Shown piece after piece: positions 27,171-35,467 of a stretch of 64,000 nt of DNA. The number at the start of each line of letters is the position of its first letter. Positions within the stretch are counted from its first letter, which is position 1. The translations under genes and the position numbers were made by a program. The stretch lies in the NCBI RefSeq assembly GCF_947495735.1, contig NZ_CANMAA010000001.1, positions 372,001 to 436,000 of the forward strand, given 5' to 3'. The notes beneath the pieces are model-generated. The model had not been told where the DNA came from, did no database searches, and saw only the letters and a list, made by a program, of their open reading frames with translations. Origin of the DNA: an uncultured Pseudokineococcus sp. (GTDB taxonomy: Bacteria > Actinomycetota > Actinomycetes > Actinomycetales > Quadrisphaeraceae).

Positions 27171-27189
27171 GGCCTGGAGCGCGGGTGAG
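27155..27189 (+). repeat. 17-base direct duplication at recG end
   Basis: CCTGGAGCGCGGGTGAG occurs at 27155-27171 and 27173-27189, an 18-base step. The first copy carries the recG stop. The second supplies the GTG start of the ABC ATPase. Before duplication the two genes would have overlapped as GTGA, like other pairs in this region. Confidence 0.8.
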
Positions 27190-27877
27190 CCGCCGGGACC
27201 GCGAGGCCCTCGTGCGCGCCGACGGCCTGCTGGTCGGCTACACGGGCGAGCCGGTGTCCCCGCCGACGAGCTTCCGGCTCGACCCGGGGCGCGCGCTGGC
27301 GCTCGTCGGGCTCAACGGCGCGGGCAAGACGACCGTGCTGAGGGCCGTGCTGGGCCAGCTCCTGCCGATCGGCGGGTCGCTCGAGGTGCTCGGGCGCGCC
27401 GTCGACGAGCGCTCGGTCGCCTTCCGCCGCGACGTGGCGAGCGTGCTGGACGTGGACGCCCACTTCCCCGGGCTCACGGTGCGCGAGCACCTGGACCTCG
27501 TGGCGCGCGGCCACGGCGTGCGGGACGCCGACGACGTCGTCGACCAGGTGGTCGCGGACCTCGGCCTCGCGCCGGTGGGCGAGCGGGAGCCCGCCTCGCT
27601 GTCCTCCGGCCAGCGGCGCCGCATGCTGCTCGCCGCGGCCTTCGTGCGCCCCCGCCGGCTGCTGGTCCTGGACGAGCCGGAGCAGCGCCTGGACCTCGCC
27701 GGCCGCGAGGACGTCGTCGACCGCCTGCTCGAGGAGAAGGAGGCCGGCGTCGGGGTCCTGCTGGCCACGCACGACCCGCTCCTGCTCGAGGAGGTCGCCG
27801 ACCGGGTGCTCCTGCTGGCCGAGGACGGCGTGCACGCGGTCTCCGCCGCCGAGGCGACGCGGGAGCTCGGGCGATGA
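27185..27877 (+). CDS. ABC transporter ATP-binding protein
   Basis: A 230-residue ABC ATPase. Walker A is VGLNGAGKTTVL near residue 45, the signature is LSSGQRRRMLLAAAF, Walker B is RRLLVLDEPEQRLD, and the switch histidine is in LLATHDP. Its partner is the membrane protein encoded in the 4-base-overlapping next gene. The Q-rich motif is not obvious. The pair resembles two-gene exporters of unknown substrate found after recG in some actinomycetes. Translation probably depends on recG, 14 bases upstream. Confidence 0.88.
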   Translation: MSRRDREALVRADGLLVGYTGEPVSPPTSFRLDPGRALALVGLNGAGKTTVLRAVLGQLLPIGGSLEVLGRAVDERSVAFRRDVASVLDVDAHFPGLTVREHLDLVARGHGVRDADDVVDQVVADLGLAPVGEREPASLSSGQRRRMLLAAAFVRPRRLLVLDEPEQRLDLAGREDVVDRLLEEKEAGVGVLLATHDPLLLEEVADRVLLLAEDGVHAVSAAEATRELGR

Positions 27878-29667
27878 CGGCCTCGACGGCCGGGCGCGAG
27901 ACCCCTCCCCGCGACGACGGGGACGGGGGGCACCCCGAGGGCGAGGGGCACCACGGCGACGAGGGGGCAGACGTTCCCGGTCACGTCCTGCGGCCGGTCG
28001 CCGACGGACCGGGCACCTCGGCCGCGCAGCTGCGCGCCACCGTCCGCCGCGCGTCGCGACGGGCCGGCGGGGCGAGCCTCGGCGACCTCCTCGGTGACGT
28101 CTACGCCGGCGTCTTCGCCGTCGCCCTGTCGCTCCTCGTGCTCTCGGGCTCCCGCGGGCGCGTGGGCGAGCTCGGCGGGGTCACGTCGCTCGGGGCCCCG
28201 GTCTCGGGGCCGGGCCTGCCCGCCGAGGTGCTGGCCGCCGCGGCCCTCCTCCTCGTCGTCGGCGGTGTCGTCGGGCTGCTCGCGCGGCTCGGGCCCCTGT
28301 CGCTGGCGCCACCGCGGGCGGTGTGGTGGCTGCCGCTGCCCGTCGACCGAGGCCCCCTGCTGCGCCCCGTCCTGCTGCTGCGGGCCGTCGGGGTGGCGCT
28401 CGCGGTGGGTGCCGGTGCGTTCGCCGGCCTCCTCCTCGTGCTGCCCGGGTCCACGGGAGTCGGCGCGCTCCTGGGCGCCGCCGGCGCGGCGGCGAACGTC
28501 GCCGTCGCGGGGGTCGCGGTCGGCGGTCTCCTGCAGGTCGCGCGCGGGACCGCCGGGCCGCTGGTGCGGGCGGCCGACGTCCTGGTGCTGCTGGCGCCGC
28601 TGCTCGTCGTGGCCGCCGCCGTCGTGGACGCCGCGCAGGGAGGAGCCGGCGCGGGCCCCGCCTCGCCGGCGGCGGTCGGTGGCGGGGGCGGGACCCCGGC
28701 GGCGCCCGGTGCCGCGGGCGCCACCGCGGTGGTGGCGGCCGTGGTCGTCGCGGTCCTGGCGCGGCGCGCCGGGCGGGCTCCGGCGGCCTCGCTGGCGTCA
28801 GCGGGGGCGCTGAGCGCCCACGTCGCCGGCTCCGGCGCCCTGCTCGACACGCGGGCCCTGGGCCGGGTGCTGTCCGAGCCCCCGGGCGCGGTCCGGGCGC
28901 GGTCGCGACGCCGCTCGAGCCGGTGGACGCGCCGGGCGCTCGTGCGCGGACCGCGCAGCGCCCTCGTCGTGGCCGACCTGCTCGGCGTCCTGCGCACCCC
29001 GCGCCGCACCGTCACGGCGCTCGTGCTGGCGCTCGTCCCGGCGGGGGCGGCGTCCGCGGCCGGCGAGTCGCGCGCCGCCGTGCTGCTGGTGCTCCTCGCG
29101 TGCGGCTACGGCGCCGCCACGACCCTCGCCGAGCCGGTCCGCGTCCGGGTGCTGGCCCCCGCCCTGGACGGCGTCCTCCCGGTCTCGCCCGGCGCGGTCG
29201 CCGGGGCGCACCTGGGCGCGCTGGTGCTCCTGGGCACGGGCGTCTCCGCCGTCACGGCCGCGGCGCTGTGGCTGCTGGCTCCCGGGGCTCTCCCGCTGGG
29301 CCTGGTCGTCGCGACGGGCCCCGGGCTGGCCGCCGCTGCCCTCCGGGGCGCCGCGCGGCCCGAGGTCGACCCCGGCGCCGGGCTGGTGATGACGTCGGCC
29401 GGGCCCGTGCCGCTCGGGCTGGTCGCGAGCCTGGTGCGCGGGCCGGACCTCGCCGTCGTCGCGGTGCTCCCGCTCGCCGTCGGGACGCTCGCGCTCGTCG
29501 GCGGCGGCCGGCTGCTGCCGGACGCCGAGCTGGTGCTGGTCGCGGTGGCGCTGCTGCTGGCGGCCGGTCTAGGGGCGGTGGCCGCCGCGGGGTCGCGGCC
29601 CCCGCAGCCCGAGGCGCCGGACGCCGTCGCCGCGAGCGGGCCCACGAGCCCGGCGGTGCGGACGTGA
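27874..29667 (+). CDS. multi-pass membrane protein, ABC partner (DUF6297-like)
   Basis: A 597-residue membrane protein. After a charged, disordered N-terminus of about 80 residues come ten or more hydrophobic segments, with a long cytoplasmic loop near residues 325-365 (RARSRRRSSRWTRRALVRG). The layout resembles the DUF6297 family, which pairs with ABC ATPases; that assignment is from memory of similar proteins. It overlaps the ATPase gene by ATGA and the rsmD gene by GTGA, so all three are one translational unit. Substrate unknown. Confidence 0.7.
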   Translation: MTASTAGRETPPRDDGDGGHPEGEGHHGDEGADVPGHVLRPVADGPGTSAAQLRATVRRASRRAGGASLGDLLGDVYAGVFAVALSLLVLSGSRGRVGELGGVTSLGAPVSGPGLPAEVLAAAALLLVVGGVVGLLARLGPLSLAPPRAVWWLPLPVDRGPLLRPVLLLRAVGVALAVGAGAFAGLLLVLPGSTGVGALLGAAGAAANVAVAGVAVGGLLQVARGTAGPLVRAADVLVLLAPLLVVAAAVVDAAQGGAGAGPASPAAVGGGGGTPAAPGAAGATAVVAAVVVAVLARRAGRAPAASLASAGALSAHVAGSGALLDTRALGRVLSEPPGAVRARSRRRSSRWTRRALVRGPRSALVVADLLGVLRTPRRTVTALVLALVPAGAASAAGESRAAVLLVLLACGYGAATTLAEPVRVRVLAPALDGVLPVSPGAVAGAHLGALVLLGTGVSAVTAAALWLLAPGALPLGLVVATGPGLAAAALRGAARPEVDPGAGLVMTSAGPVPLGLVASLVRGPDLAVVAVLPLAVGTLALVGGGRLLPDAELVLVAVALLLAAGLGAVAAAGSRPPQPEAPDAVAASGPTSPAVRT

Positions 29668-30236
29668 CCCGCCTGGTCGCCGGCTCGGCGGGCGGGCGCA
29701 CCCTCGTGGTGCCGAGGAGCGGTGCCACCCGTCCGACGTCGGAGCGCGTGCGCGAGGCGCTGTTCAGCCGCTTGGAGCACGAGGGGCTGCTCGACGGCAC
29801 GCGCGTGCTCGACCTCTACGCCGGCTCCGGCGCGCTCGGGCTCGAGGCGGCCAGCCGCGGGGCGGCGGCCGTCGTCCTCGTCGACGCCGGGCGCGAGGCC
29901 GCCCGCGCCTGCCGCCAGAACGTTGAGACGACGGGCCTTCCCGGCGTGGACGTCCGGGAGGCCCCCGTCGAGCGCGTGCTGGCGGCCGAGCCGGGCCCGC
30001 CGCTGGAGCAGGGGGCCGACCTCGTGCTGGTCGACCCGCCCTACGACGTGCCCGAGGACGCGCTCGGGGCCGTGCTCGCGGCGCTCGTGGAGCGTCGCTG
30101 GCTCGCCGCGGACGCCGTCGTCGTCGTCGAGCGGGCCAAGCGCTCGCCCGAGCCGACCTGGCCGGACGGCCTGTCCCGCTACGCCTCCCGCAAGTACGGG
30201 GACACCGTCGTCTGGTTCGCCGAGTACGGCGCCTGA
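29664..30236 (+). CDS. rsmD: 16S rRNA (guanine(966)-N(2))-methyltransferase
   Basis: A 190-residue SAM-dependent methyltransferase that modifies G966 of 16S rRNA during 30S assembly. TRLVAGSAGGRTLVVP opens the protein, TRPTSERVREALFSRLEH follows, SAM motif I is VLDLYAGSGALGLEAASRGA, and the catalytic motif is LVDPPY. The usual partner coaD is the next plus-strand gene, but four minus-strand genes are inserted between them here. GTG at 29664 overlaps the previous stop. Confidence 0.95.
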   Translation: MTRLVAGSAGGRTLVVPRSGATRPTSERVREALFSRLEHEGLLDGTRVLDLYAGSGALGLEAASRGAAAVVLVDAGREAARACRQNVETTGLPGVDVREAPVERVLAAEPGPPLEQGADLVLVDPPYDVPEDALGAVLAALVERRWLAADAVVVVERAKRSPEPTWPDGLSRYASRKYGDTVVWFAEYGA

Positions 30237-30313
30237 GGCCGCCGGCCCACCTCCGGTGCCGGTGGCCCCAGCACCTCCGGCGCCGGCGCGGCACCGGGGG
30301 CGCACCGCCCCGG

Positions 30314-30841
30314 TCAGCTCGCCGGGTGGCCGGAGGGCTCCGCACCGGCGTCCGCGAGCTCGGCAGGACGCCCTCGGGAGAGCCCGAGCGACAGGACGAG
30401 AGCCCCGCCCCAGAGCAGGAACAGCGGGTCCCACAGGTGGGCGTGCCCCCGCATCGCCTCGGCGTCGTAGCCGCCGTCGGGGCGGATCGCGCCCAGGAGC
30501 ACCGCGTTGCTGACGACCACGTTGACCCCGCCGTAGGCCACCAGCAGCAGCCCGCCCGCCCAGCTCACCGCGCGCCACGGGCGCGGGCGGGAGACCCGGC
30601 CGTAGGCCACGGCGACCGGCACGGTCGCGGCGAGCAGCTTGACCAGGGCGACGAGCCCGAGCCCCGCACCAGCCACCGCGGGCGACCGGGCGGAGGCCTC
30701 GACCGCCCACTGGCCCACCGTCGCCAGCAGCCACTGCCCTCCCAGCGCCCAGTAGAGGCTGGCCGCGGCGTGCAGGACGCCGGCCGCGGCGGCCAGCCAC
30801 ACCAGGGACCGGCTGAGCCGCAGCCGGCGTCGCGACGTCAC
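30314..30841 (-). CDS. DUF3995 membrane protein
   Basis: A 175-residue protein with four or five membrane segments. The pattern WLAAAAGVLHAAASLYWALGG and VLLGAIRPDGGYDAEAMRGHAHLWDPLFLLWG near the C-terminus is that of DUF3995, a family of unknown function. The GTG at 30841 is preferred over an upstream GTG at 30862 because TAGCCT lies seven bases before it. It is monocistronic and converges with rsmD. Confidence 0.78.
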   Translation of the reverse strand: MTSRRRLRLSRSLVWLAAAAGVLHAAASLYWALGGQWLLATVGQWAVEASARSPAVAGAGLGLVALVKLLAATVPVAVAYGRVSRPRPWRAVSWAGGLLLVAYGGVNVVVSNAVLLGAIRPDGGYDAEAMRGHAHLWDPLFLLWGGALVLSLGLSRGRPAELADAGAEPSGHPAS

Positions 30842-30848
30842 CCGGCGC

Positions 30849-30854
30849 AGGCTA
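30849..30854 (-). promoter_or_regulatory. -10 hexamer of DUF3995 gene (leaderless)
   Basis: On the minus strand TAGCCT is followed by seven bases and the GTG at 30841. Confidence 0.5.
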
Positions 30855-30910
30855 GCCAGCACCTCGCGCGCGGTGGCGACCTCGGCGACCTCGCCTCCGC
30901 TCGTCCTCCC

Positions 30911-30987
30911 GGGGGCGTGGGTGCGGCGAGTCGTCGCCTGCTCGCCTGTGCGGGGGCGTGGGGAGGGCGAGTCGTCGCCCGCTCGCC
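30911..30987. repeat. two-copy 41-bp direct repeat with hairpins
   Basis: A 36-base segment (GGGGGCGTGG, four variable bases, GGCGAGTCGTCGCC, then GCTCGCC) occurs at 30911-30946 and 30952-30987, a step of 41 bases. Each copy contains the hairpin GGCGA/TCGCC with loop GTCG. It follows the HAD gene on the minus strand and may terminate it. The sequence is unrelated to the 41-base array at 9742-10172. Confidence 0.7.
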
Positions 30988-31009
30988 CCCCGCGGACCGG
31001 AGGAGCCGG

Positions 31010-31693
31010 TCAGACGCGCGGCGACACCGGTGCGACGGGCAGCCCCATCGCGGCGAGCTCGGCGCGCAGGGCCTCGGCGCCGGTGAAGTGCACGGCGCGC
31101 AGCCCGACCGAGGCGGCGCCGTCGACGTTGTGGCGCGCGTCGTCGACGAAGGCCGTCCGGGACGCGTCGAGGTCGAAGCGCTCCACGACGCGCCGGAAGA
31201 GCGCCGGGTCTGGCTTCGTCAGCCCCTCGACCCCGGAGACGACGACGGCCTCGAAGGCCGAGAGCCCCACGACCCCCTCCAGCAGCGGACGGGCGCGCTC
31301 GAAGAGCTCCGCCGACCAGTTGGTCAGCGCCAGCAGGCGCACCCCGGCGCGGTCGAGCTCCTCCAGGACCGCCCGGGTGCCGGGCACGGGGCCCGCGAGG
31401 GTGTCGAGGAAGCGGTCGACGTAGGTCTGCGCCACGACCTCGTGCCCGGGGGCGGCCGCCGCCACGTCCGCCACCGAGGCGGCCGTCGAGCGGCCGCCGT
31501 CCATCGCGAGGTTCCACGCCCGGAAGTCGACGCGCTCGTGGAAGGCGGCGACGCGCGCGGGGTCCAGGGCCGCCCACGCCCGCTCGGGCTCCCACCGCAC
31601 GAGGACGTTCCCGAGGTCGAGGACCACGGTCGTGGGTGCCAGGGCGCCGCGGGAGCGGGCGTCGGCGGGAGAGGGCTGCCCGGGGTCGACCAC
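31010..31693 (-). CDS. HAD family phosphatase, YihX-like
   Basis: A 227-residue HAD hydrolase. Motif I is VVLDLGNVLVRWE, with the nucleophile aspartate and the DLGNV form seen in E. coli YihX. Motif II is LLALTNWS, motif III the lysine in GLTKPDPALF, and motif IV FVDDARHNVDGA. Small cap residues lie between motifs I and II. Likely substrates are sugar phosphates or nucleotides; not determinable here. GTG at 31693 follows TACGCT by six bases. The gene stands alone between abgT and DUF3995. Confidence 0.88.
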   Translation of the reverse strand: MVDPGQPSPADARSRGALAPTTVVLDLGNVLVRWEPERAWAALDPARVAAFHERVDFRAWNLAMDGGRSTAASVADVAAAAPGHEVVAQTYVDRFLDTLAGPVPGTRAVLEELDRAGVRLLALTNWSAELFERARPLLEGVVGLSAFEAVVVSGVEGLTKPDPALFRRVVERFDLDASRTAFVDDARHNVDGAASVGLRAVHFTGAEALRAELAAMGLPVAPVSPRV

Positions 31694-31699
31694 GACGCG

Positions 31700-31705
31700 A
31701 GCGTA
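31700..31705 (-). promoter_or_regulatory. -10 hexamer of HAD gene (leaderless)
   Basis: On the minus strand TACGCT is followed by six bases and the GTG at 31693. Confidence 0.5.
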
Positions 31706-31714
31706 GGGGGGACC

Positions 31715-33418
31715 TCAGGAGTCCAGGCGGACCCCGGAGCCCGGCCCGAGCGGCGTGCCGGTGAGGAAGAAGACGGTCAGGACCGCCACCCACGCCAGCC
31801 AGAAGAAGACCGTGAAGGGCAGCATCCTGGAGATGATGCTGCCGAGGCCCGCCTCCGGCTCGTAGCGGCGCAGCATGGTCAGCAGCACGATCATGTAGGG
31901 GTTCAGCGGCGTGAGGATCTGCGTCGCGGCGTCGCCGATGCGGAAGGCGCCCTGCGTGAACGCGGGCTCGAACCCGAGCAGCGCGAACAGCGGGACGAAC
32001 ACGGCGGCCATCAGGGTCCACAGCGACGACCCCGAGATGATGAAGAGGTTGAGCACCGAGGCGAGCAGGACGAAGCACAGCACCGCCGGGTAGCCCGTGA
32101 GCCCGATCGCCTCGAGCCCGGCCGCCCCCTCCACGGCCAGCCAGGTGCCGACGCCCGACCACGTGAAGAGGGCGATGAAGTTGCCCAGCACGAAGGCCAG
32201 CGCGATGAACGGCGCCAGGTCGCGGATGGCGCCCTGCATGAACGCCGGCACGTCGGCGCCGGTGGCGAGCGAGCCCGACACCCGCCCGTAGACCAGCCCG
32301 GGCACGGCGAACATCACGAAGACGATGAAGACGATGCTGTCCAGCAGGGGGGACTCGGGCAGGTAGCCCCCGCCCTCGCCCCGCCACGGCGAGCCGGGCA
32401 GGAGGACGGCGACGAGCATGACGGCCGCGGCGAGCAGGCCCGCGGCGGCCGCGGCCCGCACCGCCCGCCGCTCGCGCGCCGTCAGGGGTGCGCTCGGGTC
32501 GCCGGGCTCCGTCCCGGGCTCCTCCTCGGCGCCCGCTGCGGCGCTGCGTCGTCCCGGCCTGCCGGCTCCCTCGCGGGCGGCGGGCGAGGGCGCGACGCCC
32601 GGCGCCGACCCGCCGGCGTCCGCCGCCGCTCCCACGGCGTCGGCCTGCTCCTCCTCGACCTGCTGGCGGGGCACGCCGATCCGCTCCAGGCGCGGCTCGA
32701 GCACCTTCGTGATGACGAGCCCGGTCACGACGGTGAGGACCACGGCGGAGACGACGTTGTAGTAGTAGTTCGAGATGGCCGTGACGGGTGCGCCCGGGTC
32801 GGGGAGGACCTGCGCGACCGCGGTCGTGATGCCGGCGAACAGAGCGTCGAGGCTGGTCACGACGAAGGACGTCGAGTAGCCGGCGCCCACGGCGGCGAAA
32901 CCGCCCAGCAGTCCGGCGACGGGGTGGCGACCGGCCGCGCCGAAGACCATGGCGGCCAGCGGCGGCACGATCACGAACGCCGTGTCGGACATGACCGACG
33001 CCGTCACCCCGACCGCGCCGACCACGTAGGGCAGCGCCCAGGGCGGCGCCGAGTGGAACAGCATCCGGATGATCGCCGACAGCAGTCCCGAGCGCTCCGC
33101 CACGCCGACCGCCAGCAGGATCGTCAGGACGGTCAGCAGCGGCGGGAAGCCGATGAAGTTGGCGCCGAGGTTCGTCGTGAGCCACGTGAGGCCCTCCCCG
33201 GTGAGCAGCCCGCGCACCGGGATCGCCTCGTCGGACCCGGGGACCGTGACGCTCACGCCCAGGACGGCGCCCAGGGTCGAGACCAGGGCGATGACCACGA
33301 AGAGCCCGACGAAGAGCAGGAACGGCTCGGGCAGCTTGTTGCCCGTGCGCTCCACCCACCCGAGGAGCCGGTCGCCGCGGGTCAGGCCACCCGCGGGGGC
33401 GGCGCCCGGGGTGCTCAC
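31715..33418 (-). CDS. abgT: AbgT family transporter
   Basis: A 567-residue membrane transporter. The start VERTGNKLPEPFLLFVGLFVVIALVS, the NLGANFIGFPPLLTVLTILLAVGVAERSGL region, SDTAFVIVPPLAAMVFGAAGRHP and NYYYNVVSAVVLTVVTGLV are characteristic of AbgT, which takes up p-aminobenzoyl-glutamate or, in some members, exports sulfonamides. A hydrophilic Ala/Gly/Pro insert lies near residues 250-310. Its GTG overlaps the stop of the upstream M20 amidohydrolase (GTGA). The pairing supports a p-aminobenzoyl-glutamate uptake and cleavage pathway for folate salvage. Confidence 0.9.
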   Translation of the reverse strand: MSTPGAAPAGGLTRGDRLLGWVERTGNKLPEPFLLFVGLFVVIALVSTLGAVLGVSVTVPGSDEAIPVRGLLTGEGLTWLTTNLGANFIGFPPLLTVLTILLAVGVAERSGLLSAIIRMLFHSAPPWALPYVVGAVGVTASVMSDTAFVIVPPLAAMVFGAAGRHPVAGLLGGFAAVGAGYSTSFVVTSLDALFAGITTAVAQVLPDPGAPVTAISNYYYNVVSAVVLTVVTGLVITKVLEPRLERIGVPRQQVEEEQADAVGAAADAGGSAPGVAPSPAAREGAGRPGRRSAAAGAEEEPGTEPGDPSAPLTARERRAVRAAAAAGLLAAAVMLVAVLLPGSPWRGEGGGYLPESPLLDSIVFIVFVMFAVPGLVYGRVSGSLATGADVPAFMQGAIRDLAPFIALAFVLGNFIALFTWSGVGTWLAVEGAAGLEAIGLTGYPAVLCFVLLASVLNLFIISGSSLWTLMAAVFVPLFALLGFEPAFTQGAFRIGDAATQILTPLNPYMIVLLTMLRRYEPEAGLGSIISRMLPFTVFFWLAWVAVLTVFFLTGTPLGPGSGVRLDS

Positions 33419-34851
33419 GCAGCGCTCCCGGCGACCGGGACGTGGTGAGCGGGGGCGTCGAAGTAGGCGGGCACGTCCACGGCGCCGCCCGCGGCCTCGA
33501 AGTCGGCGTGCACGGCGGCGCGCAGCTGCGGGTCGGCGAGGTGGTCGAGGAGGACCAGGGCGAGGCCGACGGCCCCGTCGACGACGGCGCGGTCCCCGGC
33601 GGGCCCGGCGGCGGCAGCGGCGAACTCCCGCGTGTGCAGGGACGTGCCCGGGTCGCTGACGCCGATCATCGGGTGCAGCGACGGCACGCGGAAGCTGACG
33701 TTGCCGAAGTCCGTCGAGGCGGCCAGCAGCGCCGGGACGACGCCGGAGGGCAGCACCGGGCGGCCCCGCTCGGCCATGCGGGCGCCCCAGCGCCCGGCCA
33801 GCGGGCCGTTGGCCCGCACGGGGAGCGTGGCGGGGCTCTCGTCCCACGCGAGGTCGACGCCGCACCCGGTCATCAGCGCGGCGCCCCGGCACATGGCGTC
33901 GAGCCGCTCGGAGAGGACCCGGAGGGTCTCGGGCCGCTCCGAGCGCAGGTAGAAGAGCATCTGCGCCCGTCCCGGGATGACGTTGGGGCGGTCCCCGCCC
34001 TCGGTGACGACGCAGTGCACGCGGTCCGACGGCGGCATCTGCTGCCGGTGCAGGCCCACCGCCTGGTAGGTGAGCGCCACCGCGTCGAGCGCGTTGCGGC
34101 CCATGAAGGGCTGCGCGGAGGCGTGGGCCGTCAGGCCCGCGAAGGTGGCGCGCAGCTGGCGGCGCCCCAGGAAGAGGTGGTCGGCGACGTCGTAGCCGAA
34201 GGGGTGGACCATGACGGCCGCGTCCACGCCGTCGAGGGCGCCGTGCTGCGCCATCGTCTCCTTGCCGCCGCCGCCCTCCTCGGCCGGCGTGCCCAGCCAC
34301 CGGACGCCGCCGGGCAGGCGGTCGCCGAGGGCCGCGAGCCCCAGCGCCGCCCCCAGGCCCGCCGCGGCGATGACGTTGTGGCCGCAGCCGTGGCCGATGC
34401 CCGGCAGGGCGTCGTACTCGCTCATCACGGCGACGACCGGGGCGTCGGGCCCCCCGCCGCCGCGGACGTCCGCGCGCAGGGCGGTGGGCAGCCCGTGGGC
34501 GCCGCGCTCCACGTCCAGGCCGTGCTCGGTCGCGAGGTCGGCGACGACGCCGGCGCTGCGGTGCTCCTCGAAGGCGGTCTCGGGGTGCTCGGCGAGGTCG
34601 TGGGAGAGCGCGACGAGCCGGGGTCCCAGCGCCTCGACCGCCTCGACCACCGCCCGGACCAGCTCGGGCGGCGCGCCCTGCGCCGAGGACGACAGCGGCT
34701 CGGCGGCGCGGGCTGCGGCGGTCACCTGGGCCTGGACAGCCGCCAGGTAGGCGGGGTCGGGGGGCAGCGGCGCGCCGGAGGTGTCGGCGGGCGGCGTCGG
34801 GGTCGGCACGGGGCGGCCTCCGGGCTGGCGGGGGAGCGGACGCGCCACCAT
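33415..34851 (-). CDS. M20 family amidohydrolase (AbgB-like)
   Basis: A 478-residue M20 metallopeptidase-like amidohydrolase. The metal ligands are in LAEHPETAFEEHRSA, PVVAVMSEYDALPGIGHGCGHN and GTPAEEGGGGK, with a dimerisation domain that includes AGLTAHASAQPFMGRNALDAV. The glutamate of PAEEG is the general base. Paired with abgT, the likely reaction is cleavage of p-aminobenzoyl-glutamate. E. coli uses an AbgA/AbgB heterodimer, but only one subunit is found here, closer to AbgB in length. ATG at 34851 has a G-rich ribosome site; GTG codons further in are possible. Confidence 0.85.
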   Translation of the reverse strand: MVARPLPRQPGGRPVPTPTPPADTSGAPLPPDPAYLAAVQAQVTAAARAAEPLSSSAQGAPPELVRAVVEAVEALGPRLVALSHDLAEHPETAFEEHRSAGVVADLATEHGLDVERGAHGLPTALRADVRGGGGPDAPVVAVMSEYDALPGIGHGCGHNVIAAAGLGAALGLAALGDRLPGGVRWLGTPAEEGGGGKETMAQHGALDGVDAAVMVHPFGYDVADHLFLGRRQLRATFAGLTAHASAQPFMGRNALDAVALTYQAVGLHRQQMPPSDRVHCVVTEGGDRPNVIPGRAQMLFYLRSERPETLRVLSERLDAMCRGAALMTGCGVDLAWDESPATLPVRANGPLAGRWGARMAERGRPVLPSGVVPALLAASTDFGNVSFRVPSLHPMIGVSDPGTSLHTREFAAAAAGPAGDRAVVDGAVGLALVLLDHLADPQLRAAVHADFEAAGGAVDVPAYFDAPAHHVPVAGSAA

Positions 34852-34957
34852 CCCCCCGAGCCGGGCGCACCGCAACGCTCCGCCCCAGACCGGGGCAGAC
34901 GGTCTGGGGCAGGCGCAGGACCCGGCCGCGCAGCGCCGCCCACGGGCGCGCGGGAGG

Positions 34958-34963
34958 CACACT
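34958..34963 (+). promoter_or_regulatory. weak -10 hexamer of coaD (leaderless)
   Basis: CACACT is followed by six bases and the GTG at 34970. The spacing matches the other leaderless genes but the hexamer lacks the initial T. Confidence 0.35.
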
Positions 34964-34969
34964 CGCGGC

Positions 34970-35467
34970 GTGACCACCGCCGCGTGCCCCGGCTCCTTCG
35001 ACCCCGTGACGCACGGGCACCTGGACGTGGTCGCCCGCGCGGCGGCCCTGTTCGAGGAGGTCGTGGTGCTCGTCGTGCCGAACCCGTCCAAGCGCGGGCT
35101 CCTGGCGCCGGAGCGGCGCGCGGCGCTGCTGGAGGAGGTCCTCCCCGAGGTCCTGGGCGAGGCCGCGGGGCGCGTGCGGGTCCAGCTCGTCCCGGGAGGC
35201 CTCCTCGTCGACGCCTGCCGCGACGCCGGGGCCGCGTGCGTCGTCAAGGGCGTGCGCGGGGGAGCGGACGTCGACGCGGAGACGCCGCAGGCGCTGATGA
35301 ACCGGCACCTGTCCGGCCTGGAGACCCTGCTGCTGCCCGCGGACCCGCGCTGGCAGCACGTCGCCTCCTCCCTCGTCCGTGAGATCGCCCGCCTCGGCGG
35401 GGACGTCGACGACCTCGTGCCCCCTGCGGTCGCCCGGGCGGTGCGTGAGGCGCTCGCCGCGGGATGA
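34970..35467 (+). CDS. coaD: phosphopantetheine adenylyltransferase
   Basis: A 165-residue enzyme of coenzyme A synthesis that transfers AMP to 4'-phosphopantetheine. The nucleotidyltransferase motif is CPGSFDPVTHGHLDVV near residue 6, with the HxGH histidines. VVKGVRGGADVDAETPQALMNRHL and the ISSxxVRE-type ending VASSLVREIARLGGDV complete the family pattern. A cysteine replaces the usual tyrosine before PGSFDP. It overlaps the next gene by ATGA. In relatives it directly follows rsmD; here a 4.6-kb accessory block separates them. Confidence 0.95.
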   Translation: MTTAACPGSFDPVTHGHLDVVARAAALFEEVVVLVVPNPSKRGLLAPERRAALLEEVLPEVLGEAAGRVRVQLVPGGLLVDACRDAGAACVVKGVRGGADVDAETPQALMNRHLSGLETLLLPADPRWQHVASSLVREIARLGGDVDDLVPPAVARAVREALAAG

